The notes beneath the pieces are model-generated. The model was not told the DNA's origin, made no database searches, and saw nothing but the letters and a program-made list of their open reading frames with translations. Shown piece after piece: positions 55,455-64,000 of a DNA stretch of 64,000 nt. Origin of the DNA: JBNGOQ01 sp050589645. Its GTDB lineage: Bacteria; Bacteroidota; Bacteroidia; Flavobacteriales; Flavobacteriaceae. Positions within the stretch are counted from its first letter, which is position 1. Every line of letters begins with the position of its first letter. The stretch spans positions 924,153-988,152 of the forward strand of contig NZ_JBNGOQ010000002.1 in assembly GCF_050589645.1 (NCBI RefSeq), in the 5' to 3' direction. The position numbers were made by a program, and so were the translations under genes.

Positions 55455-56903
55455 ATGTTGTTCAACTCCATTGAATTTCTGATTTTTCTCCCCCTTTCCT
55501 TTGTGCTGTATTGGTTTCTGCTCAATAGAAATCTAAAACTACAGAACCTTTTACTAGTGGTACTCAGTTATTTGTTCTACGGATGGTGGGACTGGCGTTT
55601 TCTGTCCTTGATTTTTTTAAGCACTTTTGTGGACTACCTTGTAGGGCAAAAAATCCATAGGGCACAAGACCGTGAAAGAAAAAGATGGTTATGGGTGAGT
55701 ATCGGTTTTAACATTGGCCTTTTGGGCGTCTTCAAATATTTTGACTTTTTTGTAGTTTCCCTCATTGATGCACTTGCATTTGCCGGATACGAGGTGACCC
55801 AGCCCTGGATGCTACATGTGCTGCTCCCTGTAGGTATATCCTTTTACACCTTCCAGACCTTGTCTTATTCCTTGGATGTTTCCCGCAAAGCGTTGGCCCC
55901 TACCAAAGATTTTATTGCCTTTGCAGCTTATGTAAGTTTCTTTCCGCAGCTTGTTGCTGGGCCCATAGAAAGGGCAGCATCCCTGCTCCCCCAGATATTG
56001 CAAAAAAGAAGGTTTTCCTACCAGCAGGGAGCACAAGGGGCAAAACTCATTCTTTGGGGGTTTTTAAAAAAAGTGGCAATAGCCGATTCCTTAGCTCCTA
56101 TAGTGGACGATATTTTTGTAAACTACCACAGCTACTCGTCCCCAACCCTTTTCATGGGCGCTTTCTTTTTTGGTTTTCAAATTTACGCCGATTTTAGCGG
56201 TTATTCGGACATTGCCATAGGTACAGCCAAATTGTTCGGTATAGAGCTCCGTTCCAATTTTAAATTTCCATACTTATCCAGAAGCGTTGCCGAATTCTGG
56301 CGAAGATGGCATATATCCCTATCTACCTGGTTTAGGGATTATCTATATATTCCTCTTGGTGGATCAAAGCTTAACTCAAGGACCACGATCAGGAACATCT
56401 TTATTATATTTTTGGTAAGTGGATTTTGGCATGGTGCCAATTGGACGTTTATCGTTTGGGGTGGAATACATGCGCTACTGTTTGTGCCCCTTTTTCTCAC
56501 CGGAACCAACCGAAATTATCTGCATGGAACAGTCGCCGAAAAAAGTGCATTGCCCACCTTCAGGGAATTTGTACAAATCAGCATTACGTTTACCGCCGTT
56601 ACCTTGACCTGGATTTTTTTTAGGGCAGAATCCATTGCGCACGCCCTGGCCTATCTAAAACGTTTATTTGCCTTACATCCATATCAAGGGTATAACCATC
56701 CTCTCGGGTATAGGATGGTGGACTATTTCATTTTACTGTCCCTTTTCATGGGCTATGAATTTATCATCCGCAAAGACGAACGATCTCCCTTTAAATTTAA
56801 ATCGAGATATTTGAGGTTCGGGCTATATGCGTTGGTCCTTTTGGCAATTTTATTGTTCTATGACGACCGAATAGATCGTTCATTTATTTACTTTCAGTTT
56901 TAA
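55455..56903 (+). CDS. MBOAT-family O-acyltransferase (AlgI-like), copy 2
   Basis: A 482-residue multi-helix protein closely similar to the MBOAT at 36541: both start MLFNS then E-x-L-x-F-L-P, and share FYGWWDWRFLSLI, FFPQLVAGPIERA, AEFWRRWHISLSTWFRDY and GFWHGANWTF with the catalytic His near residue 326. Each is followed directly by an SGNH-like gene, so the pair was probably duplicated together or taken from related loci. Two systems suggest two acyl groups or two positions on the repeat unit. Confidence 0.94.
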   Translation: MLFNSIEFLIFLPLSFVLYWFLLNRNLKLQNLLLVVLSYLFYGWWDWRFLSLIFLSTFVDYLVGQKIHRAQDRERKRWLWVSIGFNIGLLGVFKYFDFFVVSLIDALAFAGYEVTQPWMLHVLLPVGISFYTFQTLSYSLDVSRKALAPTKDFIAFAAYVSFFPQLVAGPIERAASLLPQILQKRRFSYQQGAQGAKLILWGFLKKVAIADSLAPIVDDIFVNYHSYSSPTLFMGAFFFGFQIYADFSGYSDIAIGTAKLFGIELRSNFKFPYLSRSVAEFWRRWHISLSTWFRDYLYIPLGGSKLNSRTTIRNIFIIFLVSGFWHGANWTFIVWGGIHALLFVPLFLTGTNRNYLHGTVAEKSALPTFREFVQISITFTAVTLTWIFFRAESIAHALAYLKRLFALHPYQGYNHPLGYRMVDYFILLSLFMGYEFIIRKDERSPFKFKSRYLRFGLYALVLLAILLFYDDRIDRSFIYFQF

Positions 56904-56905
56904 TT

Positions 56906-57865
56906 ATGAAAAAGTTTGTCCTTAAATGCTCCTTATATGTTGCCCTACTACTTTTAGTATTAGAGCTTCTTGTTAGGGTGTTTCATTTATATACAGAGGA
57001 CCCTCCTAGGTTTATAGACGATCTGGGAGTGGAAAAACGTGTTCCAAACAGTACCGGATATGCCGTGACAGGCAACCGAAACCAAAATTTTTCAGAATTC
57101 CGTATCAATAGTTTTGGCTTCAATTCCTTTAGGGAATTCCACCCGTCCATAGACGAAAAGGAAATTGCACTTATCGGAGATTCCTTTATAGAAGGTTTTC
57201 ATCAGGATTACGATCGGTCTACCGGAAAAAAGATGGAGGTCCTGTTGGGAGAATCCGTGGCGGTCTATGAATATGGATATGCGGGTTACGACCTTGCCAA
57301 TCAATTGTACCTTACTAAGGCCTATGAGGCGGACTTTGAAGCCGTAGACTATATAATATTCTATTTAGACTATCCTACGGATCTAGAACGCTCCGAATAT
57401 GTACCCAATAAAGACCGTATTACCCTGCTCTCTTCCAGGATGTTTAAAATAAGAGATCAAATTAAACTTCTGGCCTATACCTCACGCATCGGCCTTGTAG
57501 ACCCTATCAAGCGTTTGGCACTTGGGATAAGGGACCGAAACAAACAAAATCCCTCCATAAAAGTAGATTCAGTAAAGCTTCGCACCAGGTATCAGAAAAA
57601 TTTTGAAAAACTACTTTCGAGCTACCCTATCGACAAAAGTAAAACGGCATTTTTATTGAATTCCAAAACTACGGATAAGGGGTTTTTGGCCCATTGCAGG
57701 AGAAACAACATTCAATATATTGATTTTGGAAAGGTCTTTGAGCACTCGCAAACTGCACCAACATTAATCTACGATCAGCATTGGAACGACCATGGCCGAG
57801 ATTTGGTAGCACAGGCAATCGTAGACCACTTAAAAGCGCAAGCGCCTCACTTGCTCAATAAATAA
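56906..57865 (+). CDS. SGNH-like partner of MBOAT, copy 2
   Basis: A 319-residue protein with an N-terminal membrane helix (about 4-24). IALIGDSFIEGFHQDY near residue 87 is SGNH block I with its serine; LIYDQHWNDHGRDLVAQAI near 290 has the D-x-x-W-(N)-D-H block V. YVPNSTGY-like upstream sequence and two-base spacing to the MBOAT gene support a periplasmic acetyl-placing role. It is only distantly similar to the copy-1 partner. Its last 19 bases overlap the converging carbamoyltransferase gene. Confidence 0.8.
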   Translation: MKKFVLKCSLYVALLLLVLELLVRVFHLYTEDPPRFIDDLGVEKRVPNSTGYAVTGNRNQNFSEFRINSFGFNSFREFHPSIDEKEIALIGDSFIEGFHQDYDRSTGKKMEVLLGESVAVYEYGYAGYDLANQLYLTKAYEADFEAVDYIIFYLDYPTDLERSEYVPNKDRITLLSSRMFKIRDQIKLLAYTSRIGLVDPIKRLALGIRDRNKQNPSIKVDSVKLRTRYQKNFEKLLSSYPIDKSKTAFLLNSKTTDKGFLAHCRRNNIQYIDFGKVFEHSQTAPTLIYDQHWNDHGRDLVAQAIVDHLKAQAPHLLNK

Positions 57866-59532
57866 TTACCAATGACCAGATAATCCAATCCTGTTGAATA
57901 AAAGCACCGCAGAGCGTCCTTAGGTGACTCCACGACCGGCTCCCCCTGGATATTAAAGCTGGTATTCAATACCACCGGCACACCGGTAAGAGCGCCAAGC
58001 TCGGAGATGACCTGATGGTACAACGGATGAAGTTCCTTGCTGACCGTCTGTAAGCGAGCACTTCCATCCACATGGGTCACCGCAGGGATCACTGCCTGCT
58101 TATCTTCCAGAACATCGCATACTTTAAGCATAAACGGCGCCTCCACCTCTAAATCAAAGAAGTCCTTATAGGATTCCAAAAGCGCAGACGGCGCAAAGGG
58201 ACGATAAGCCTCTCTAAATTTTACCTCGGCATTAATTTTGTCTTTCATTTGTGGAAAGGCGGGGTTGGCTAAAATACTTCGGCTACCCAACGCCCTAGGG
58301 CCTATTTCCATGGGGCCTTGGAACCAACCTATGATTTTTCCCTCGGCCAAAAGTGCCGCAGCCTTACCACAGATATCCTGTACATAATCCGCATTTAACT
58401 TGGCGCCATCGATAACCTTCTTAATTTCTTCATTGTTGTAGCTGGTTCCTACATAAGGGTCGCTATGCACATAATTCCGTTCATTTTTAAAAATGCCGTT
58501 GTACAAATAATAAGCTGCTCCTATCGCCGTACCGTTGTCTCCGGCCGCAGGCATCACATATACATCCTTAAAGGGAGTTTCCCGGACGATACGGCCGTTC
58601 ATAACACTATTGAGCGAGACACCGCCAGATATTACAAGATACGGCGCCTTAGTCCTTTCGTACAGGATATGGCAAAGTTCTAGCACCCTGTTTTCCAAAA
58701 CATGCTGGAAAGCCGCGGCCAAGTCTTTGTGATTATCTTTGAACGCTCCCTTAGGACTCCGAGGAGCTCCAAAGATTTTTAGGAATTTTTCCGAGTAGGT
58801 GTTTTTCACCAAGTATTGATAGTTAAAATAGCTTAAATCTACTTTAACCTTGCCCTGTTTGTCCACGGAGATCATTTTCTCCACCTCTTCCTTAAACACC
58901 TCATGATTACCCATAGGGGCCAACCCCATGGTCTTCCCTTCATCATAATTGGGCTTAAATCCACAAAACTGTGTCACGGTCTCATAAAAAGACCCGAAGG
59001 AGTGCGGAAAGAAACTCTCCCCAAATTTTTGGACCGTATTCCCTTTCCCATGCCCGAGCCAGGTAGTGGCCCATTCGCCCGACCCATCAATTCCCAAAAG
59101 GGCAGCTTCCTTATAGGGTGATACAAAAAAAGTACCGGCCACATGGGTCAAATGATGTTGAATAAAGTGTACCTTAGGACCTTCATTGGTCTTCCATTGC
59201 TGCTTATACCAAAGCCAAAACCTGCGTTGTTTGGCATATGCATTCACTACATGATGGCCAAAAAAGGGCATAAAACTTTTAAGGTGCCCCAACACGTATT
59301 TCAACTTTTTCCACCAATGGGTCGTTGGCTTTATGGAAACGGCAATGTGATCTATGTCGGTAATGGAAATGCCGGCCATCTCAAGGCATTTTCTTATCGC
59401 TAATTCCGGAAAAGCACTGGTGTGCTTATCGCGGTTCAATCGTTCTTCCTCCATAGCCGCTACCAATTTCCCGTCAATAACAATACAGGCCGTGGAGTCG
59501 TGAAAGTAATAGTTGATTCCTAATATTACCAT
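57847..59532 (-). CDS. NodU/CmcH-family carbamoyltransferase
   Basis: A 561-residue enzyme that transfers carbamoyl from carbamoyl phosphate to sugar hydroxyls. VILGINYYFHDSTACIV opens the ASKHA-like domain; HFIQHHLTHVAGTFFVSPY gives the metal-binding His; LLGIDGSGEWATTWLG, LVISGGVSLNSVMNG and AAGDNGTAIGAAYYLY follow; the C-terminal YrdC-like part has WFQGPMEIGPRALGSRSILANP. Full length for the family. It faces the second polysaccharide block tail to tail, overlapping the SGNH gene by 19 bases, so it is probably a further decorating enzyme with its own promoter. Confidence 0.94.
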   Translation of the reverse strand: MVILGINYYFHDSTACIVIDGKLVAAMEEERLNRDKHTSAFPELAIRKCLEMAGISITDIDHIAVSIKPTTHWWKKLKYVLGHLKSFMPFFGHHVVNAYAKQRRFWLWYKQQWKTNEGPKVHFIQHHLTHVAGTFFVSPYKEAALLGIDGSGEWATTWLGHGKGNTVQKFGESFFPHSFGSFYETVTQFCGFKPNYDEGKTMGLAPMGNHEVFKEEVEKMISVDKQGKVKVDLSYFNYQYLVKNTYSEKFLKIFGAPRSPKGAFKDNHKDLAAAFQHVLENRVLELCHILYERTKAPYLVISGGVSLNSVMNGRIVRETPFKDVYVMPAAGDNGTAIGAAYYLYNGIFKNERNYVHSDPYVGTSYNNEEIKKVIDGAKLNADYVQDICGKAAALLAEGKIIGWFQGPMEIGPRALGSRSILANPAFPQMKDKINAEVKFREAYRPFAPSALLESYKDFFDLEVEAPFMLKVCDVLEDKQAVIPAVTHVDGSARLQTVSKELHPLYHQVISELGALTGVPVVLNTSFNIQGEPVVESPKDALRCFYSTGLDYLVIGNYLLSK

Positions 59533-60074
59533 TTCTATATATTATGTTCAAAAATCTCAGAAAACCAGGATACCTTAAACTAGGTTCCTCTAATGTAAAA
59601 AGCCTTTTAAATGTCTACTCGTATAGAACGAAAAACCTTAAAAAGACCTAAAAGCCATGCGCATTTTGGCAGGACCTCCTAAATAAACCGGTAAAGCTAT
59701 TCCAAAAAATCAGAAAAACACTTAAACACCCATGAAGCGTTTGTTAAATTCGATGGGCGGCACAAATAAATACAGAAAATTCGTCAATTCTTAATTTTTC
59801 CTCAAAAAAAGTCCTTTTGGCCGAAGGACATACCCCTCTTATTGACGTAAAAAACCTACATGTTCCTAAGTAAAAAATGATATAATCCGATTTCATATTT
59901 CCCATGGCAGAAGTTTGCCCGTTCCAAAAATCTATATAGGTATTTCATCGATTATACCCCGATTTTAGTCGATTTAGCAGAGGATATCGTTCTTTTTATG
60001 CGCAACTTTACCGAGCCAAATATTCCCCCAAGCATTTTATTGAAGAAGAAAAAAAATAACCAAACTTAAGGTGC
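59533..60074. other. 542-bp divergent intergenic region
   Basis: AT-rich and without a visible gene. One hairpin, GTCCTT (59811-59816) with AAGGAC (59824-59829), is the only clear structure. It must hold promoters for the carbamoyltransferase and the giant secreted protein, but I found no exact TAnnTTTG box on either strand close to the starts. Confidence 0.4.
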
Positions 60075-63000
60075 ATGAAACTTTCTACCCAAAATCGGCC
60101 CAAACGGAACGATTCAAAACGCATTGATTACCCATCTTTTCTTTTACTTCTGCTGTTCAATTTAATGATAAGCGGATTATACGGACAGACCATAAATTTT
60201 GGAGCTGCTGGTTTGGTAGGGGAATCCGTAAACAACCCGACTTCCTTGGACTTTGGCCCTAACGGTAAGCTATATGTGTCACAACAAGATGGTACCATTT
60301 GGGAATTCACCATAGAAAGAGATGATGCTAGCCCTGGAAATGGTACGTACACTGCCATAGTTAGCACTGCAATAGATATTATCAAAAACAATACACCAAA
60401 TCACAATGATGACGGTAGTATCAACACCAGCAACACAAGGCAGATTACAGGTATCTTGGCTACCGGTACATCTACAAATCCAATTCTCTATGTAACCTCT
60501 TCAGACTCGCGAATTGGAGGTGGGGGTGGACTCGGAAATGATTCCAATTTGGACACCAATTCCGGGGTATTGTCACGACTCACTTGGAATGGGTCTAGTT
60601 GGGATAAGGTAGATTTGGTTCGAGGTCTTCCACGTTGTGAAGAAAACCATTCCACCAATGGGATGGATTTGTTTGCTTCCGGGGGTACCACATACCTTCT
60701 GATTCAGCAAGGCGGAAACACCAATCAAGGTGCACCCAGTAACAATTTTGCCGGTTCATCGGAATTTTATTTGGCCGGAGCGCTCCTTATTGTCAATCTT
60801 ACACAATTGGAGCAAATGGAAGCGGCCAATGGTGGGCCGTATGTGGATACACGTCAAGGCAATACCGCCTATGTTTATGACCTTCCTACGGTGAATGATC
60901 CGGAACGCCCTGATATTACCAATGCCGATTCTACCTTCCCATACCCAGTGGGACATCCTCTGTACAATGCTACCATAGATTTAGGCGATCCTTTTGGGGG
61001 AAACAATGGACTGAATCAAAGCTTTTCGGAACCAGGTGGACCTGTGCAAATTTTCTCTCCTGGATATAGAAATGCTTACGATGTTGTTATTACAGATGAC
61101 GGGCGAATCTATTCAGGGGATAATGGTCCTAACGGTGGTTGGGGCGGACCTCCCTCCATTTACGACAACAATGATAATCTTAAAGGGAACCATCACAGTA
61201 CGACGTATGATCCCTCGGCCGGTGACTACGTAACCAACGAATTTAACATTTCTACTGGACAAAGCTTTTTCGACAATTTGCATTATGTAGGCACCGTCAA
61301 TGATCCTAATAATACGTATTATGCAGGACACCCTGTCCCTATTAGGGCTTTTCCTTCCAGGGCCATGGTGATTAAATACGAGTATAATGGCAGTGCCTGG
61401 GTATCTTCTGGCACCTATGATTGGACCAGCCTAATCGCTGGGGTTTCCGGGTATTTTAATGCAAGTTTTGATATTGGTAATTTTCCAGATGACCCACGTC
61501 AGGGCCAATATATTTTGGATGATATTACCCACCCAACAGTAAACGTTTTGGATGCGGTAAACTCCTCCACTAATGGAATTTGCGAATATACCGCTTCCAA
61601 CTTTGGAGGGGCACTGTCCGGCAATATATTGACGGCTTCTTTCAACGGAAACATCAATAGATATGCATTGAACGCCACTGGTGATGGTTTGCTTTTCAAG
61701 GATAACAGTTTTTTAAGCGGTTTTGGAAACATCCCCTTGGACGTTATAGCCCAGGGAGATAATGATCCCTTTCCAGGCACGATTTGGGCGGCTACCTATG
61801 GTGCGGATAACATTACCGTATTCGAGCCTGTAGATTTCACCAATTGTCTTCAGCCGGGGGAAACGGGTTATGACGCGCAAGCAGACTATGACGGAGACGG
61901 TTTTTCCAATGACGATGAAATTTCCAATGGGACCAATCACTGTTCAGCTGGAAGCAGCCCCAACGATAATGACGGGGACCTAATTTCGGATTTGAATGAT
62001 ACAGATGATGACAACGATGGGCTTTTAGATCTACAAGATGCCTTTGCAATTGATGCTACAAATGGTATGTCCACCAACCTACCTATAGCATATCCGTTTT
62101 GGAACAACGATCCCGGTACCGGGTTTTTTGGCCTGGGATTCCATGGATTGATGCTGGACCCTTCTGGAAACACCGATTATCTGAATCAATTTGACGGACA
62201 AAATCTTTCTTTTGGTGGAGCTGGTGGAAAGGCCACAGTAGATGTTATTTCTGCCGGAAATGCGCTTCAGTCTACCAACACTCAAGAAAATGCCTTTCAG
62301 TTCGGAGTCAATGTAGATGCGAACTCCAATCCCTTTACCGTGCATTCCAAAGTAGAAACTCCTTTTAATGGTGGAGATCCTTTGGAAGGACAATCCTATG
62401 GAATATATATTGGAAATGGGGATCAAGATAATTATTTGAAAGTAGTCATAATGAACGGCACATCAAACTTGGATGCTATTGATGGCTTTGAGGTCGTTTT
62501 GGAGAATAACGGTTTGGCAACAAGCTCCATATATGACGTAACCGGATTATCCACAGCCAATGGGGTGGATATTTACATTAGCGTCAATCCTTCCAATAAT
62601 ACAGCACAGGCTTTTTATTCATTGGATAGCGGTCAGAATATTTTTAGTTTAGGTTCCGCAATTAATCTACCTAGCAGTTTTTTAAGTGTCAGTGATAACC
62701 AAGGAATGGCTGTTGGAATAATTGGTACCTCGGGAAATTCGGGCATCGGATATACAGGGACCTGGGATTTTATTAATGTTACGGAAGACTTACCGGGCAC
62801 CTTGATTGCTGATCCTACTAGTATTGATTTTGGTCAATTGGTTGTTAATAGCAGTCCAGCACAACTATCACTTACCGTTAGAAATGAAGGAAGTCCTGCA
62901 GAAGGACCTTTGGAGATATCCAGTATTTCAATTTCCGGAACTGATGCAGCATTGTTTGGTTTTAATGCCCTTTTGCCACTTGCCATTGGACCAGGTGCAG

Positions 63001-64000
63001 AAAAAATCATTCCTATTACCTTCACCCCCAATCAAATTCAAGGGGCTAAATCAGCAACCCTGCAATTAACATATACCGGTGGTACCATCTTAAATGTCCC
63101 ATTATTGGCAGACCTTACCAATCCAGTACGTATCAGCGCTGGAAGCGCCTCCGATGTGCCCTCCACCGACGGCGGGGCCGATTGGGAGGCCAACCCCACC
63201 GGCGGGGCCTATACGGGGACCACATATTCCGTGAACACCGGGAACAATTTCAACAGCGGCATACCCTATGCCGGCAGGCACAGCTCCATACCCGCATATA
63301 TCGACCAGGCCACCTTCGACGGCATCTTCGCCAGGGAACGCTACGATACCGCCTCGGCCCCGGAAATGGAGTTCTCCATCCCCCTTGTCAATGGAACCTA
63401 TACCGTGAACCTCTTCATGGGCAACAGCTATGCCGGGACCAGCCAGCCAGGGTCCAGGATATTCGACATACTGATCGAGGGGGCCATCGTGGAGAACGAC
63501 CTCGACCTGATCACCGCCTTCGGCCACCGCGTGGCCGGAATGCGCTCCTATCCCGTGACGGTGAGCGACGGCGTGCTCAACATCGCCTTCGGGCATGTCG
63601 TGGAAAACCCCTTGGTCAACGCCATTGAAGTTCTGGGAGGGGGCGTTCCCCCGGGCAACCAGGCCCCGGTGGCCGTGGCCTCGGCCGATCTTCTTACCGG
63701 AGAGGCGCCCCTGGACGTGGCCTTTACCGGAAGCGCCTCCACGGACGACTCCGCCATCGTATCCTACCTCTGGGACTTCGGCGACGGAAATACCGCCAAT
63801 ACCGCCGATGCCGCGCATACGTACAATACCGAGGGCTCCTACAACGTGACCCTCACCGTGACCGATGCGGAGGACCTCACCGATGTGGCCAACCTCAGTA
63901 TCGTGGTCAGCGCACCTGCGGGCAACCAGGCCCCGGTGGCCGTGGCCTCGGCCGATCTTCTTACCGGAGAGGCGCCCCTGGACGTGGCCTTTACCGGAAG
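60075..64000 (+). CDS. Giant secreted multidomain protein (propeller, malectin, PKD), 3' end outside window
   Basis: At least 1308 residues, open at the window edge. A signal peptide (SFLLLLLFNLMISGLYGQ) is followed by a probable beta-propeller (about 40-590; FGAAGLVGESVNNPTSLDFG, LYVSQQDGTIWEF). Near 600-655 are acidic D-x-D-x-D-G calcium-type repeats (DYDGDGFSNDDE, DNDGDLISD). A jelly-roll-like region and a choice-of-anchor-D-like domain (PTSIDFGQLVV, about 911-1012) follow, then a malectin domain (about 1016-1190; YTVNLFMGNSYAG, NPLVNAIEVLGGG) and PKD domains (SYLWDFGDGNT) from 1193. Such proteins bind polysaccharide at the cell surface; a type IX sorting domain would be expected at the unseen C-terminus. 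The last 0.9 kb is markedly richer in G and C. Confidence 0.85.
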   Translation, partial: MKLSTQNRPKRNDSKRIDYPSFLLLLLFNLMISGLYGQTINFGAAGLVGESVNNPTSLDFGPNGKLYVSQQDGTIWEFTIERDDASPGNGTYTAIVSTAIDIIKNNTPNHNDDGSINTSNTRQITGILATGTSTNPILYVTSSDSRIGGGGGLGNDSNLDTNSGVLSRLTWNGSSWDKVDLVRGLPRCEENHSTNGMDLFASGGTTYLLIQQGGNTNQGAPSNNFAGSSEFYLAGALLIVNLTQLEQMEAANGGPYVDTRQGNTAYVYDLPTVNDPERPDITNADSTFPYPVGHPLYNATIDLGDPFGGNNGLNQSFSEPGGPVQIFSPGYRNAYDVVITDDGRIYSGDNGPNGGWGGPPSIYDNNDNLKGNHHSTTYDPSAGDYVTNEFNISTGQSFFDNLHYVGTVNDPNNTYYAGHPVPIRAFPSRAMVIKYEYNGSAWVSSGTYDWTSLIAGVSGYFNASFDIGNFPDDPRQGQYILDDITHPTVNVLDAVNSSTNGICEYTASNFGGALSGNILTASFNGNINRYALNATGDGLLFKDNSFLSGFGNIPLDVIAQGDNDPFPGTIWAATYGADNITVFEPVDFTNCLQPGETGYDAQADYDGDGFSNDDEISNGTNHCSAGSSPNDNDGDLISDLNDTDDDNDGLLDLQDAFAIDATNGMSTNLPIAYPFWNNDPGTGFFGLGFHGLMLDPSGNTDYLNQFDGQNLSFGGAGGKATVDVISAGNALQSTNTQENAFQFGVNVDANSNPFTVHSKVETPFNGGDPLEGQSYGIYIGNGDQDNYLKVVIMNGTSNLDAIDGFEVVLENNGLATSSIYDVTGLSTANGVDIYISVNPSNNTAQAFYSLDSGQNIFSLGSAINLPSSFLSVSDNQGMAVGIIGTSGNSGIGYTGTWDFINVTEDLPGTLIADPTSIDFGQLVVNSSPAQLSLTVRNEGSPAEGPLEISSISISGTDAALFGFNALLPLAIGPGAEKIIPITFTPNQIQGAKSATLQLTYTGGTILNVPLLADLTNPVRISAGSASDVPSTDGGADWEANPTGGAYTGTTYSVNTGNNFNSGIPYAGRHSSIPAYIDQATFDGIFARERYDTASAPEMEFSIPLVNGTYTVNLFMGNSYAGTSQPGSRIFDILIEGAIVENDLDLITAFGHRVAGMRSYPVTVSDGVLNIAFGHVVENPLVNAIEVLGGGVPPGNQAPVAVASADLLTGEAPLDVAFTGSASTDDSAIVSYLWDFGDGNTANTADAAHTYNTEGSYNVTLTVTDAEDLTDVANLSIVVSAPAGNQAPVAVASADLLTGEAPLDVAFTG
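63653..64000 (+). repeat. Tandem PKD-coding repeat, 267-bp period
   Basis: The sequence from 63653 recurs from 63920, a period of 267 bp (89 codons, one PKD domain with linker). All 81 bases of the second unit visible before the window ends are identical to the first, including synonymous positions. The array continues past the window. Confidence 0.9.

Noticed and set aside
63102..63818. 238-codon Gly/His-rich minus-strand protein
   Set aside because: It is the antisense of the GC-rich malectin/PKD region, where G/C third positions remove stop codons on the other strand.
1..64000. CRISPR array, rRNA, or complete insertion sequence
   Set aside because: No regularly spaced short repeats, no rRNA sequence, and the only transposase is broken with no visible ends.

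Overview
The window comes from the chromosome of a member of the Bacteroidota, most likely a marine Flavobacteriaceae. The evidence is the gliding-motility genes gldF and gldG next to dnaN, promoter -7 boxes of the form TAnnTTTG, no Shine-Dalgarno-like spacing, Bacteroidetes-type lipoproteins, and a very large Wzx/Wzy exopolysaccharide locus. I cannot name the species.

Left edge (1-4200) is accessory DNA. It holds a decayed transposase, a multi-spanning acyltransferase, and three small NTF2-like lipoproteins separated by large imperfect inverted repeats, like a cassette array. It ends at a tRNA 3' fragment that starts exactly at an anticodon loop, which suggests the edge of an integrated element. 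Bases 4246-15592 are conserved core: a cNMP/CBS/DUF294 protein with a DnaQ-like exonuclease, purC, phoH, a SAM hydroxide adenosyltransferase, a monooxygenase-fold protein, gldF, gldG, dnaN, a DUF4870 protein and mnmE.

Bases 15841-17752 hold a two-gene unit. One gene encodes a membrane protein fusing a degenerate C39-like domain, a VKOR domain and a thioredoxin-like domain. The next encodes a 67-residue precursor with a double-glycine leader and a six-cysteine core. I read it as a disulfide-forming enzyme with its dedicated secreted peptide.

Bases 18001-59532 are an exopolysaccharide/capsule locus of about 41 kb. A minus-strand operon (26329 to 20025) encodes a PglE-like aminotransferase, a PglF-like dehydratase, Wza and Wzc; the CpsB-type phosphatase converges on it. 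The first plus-strand block (26809-46181) makes UDP-GalA and probably UDP-GalNAcA. It also carries Wzx, a QueC-like PP-loop protein, a pyruvyltransferase, glycosyltransferases, an MBOAT/SGNH acylation pair, a Wzy-like polymerase, an acyltransferase and a DCC/HTTM-like trio, and it ends at a perfect 19-bp-stem terminator. A surface lipoprotein with a beta-helix fold (minus strand) separates it from a second plus-strand block (48605-57865). That block holds a glycosyltransferase, the PglC-like initiating transferase, a second glycosyltransferase, ATP-grasp, HAD and two FemAB/GNAT-like genes, and a second MBOAT/SGNH pair. A NodU-type carbamoyltransferase converges on its end. Together these predict an acidic polysaccharide with an unusually large set of non-sugar substituents.

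The right edge (60075 to the window end) is the 5' part of a giant secreted multidomain protein. Its malectin and PKD modules are much more GC-rich than the upstream part of the same gene, and the PKD module is tandemly repeated with no base difference over the part seen.
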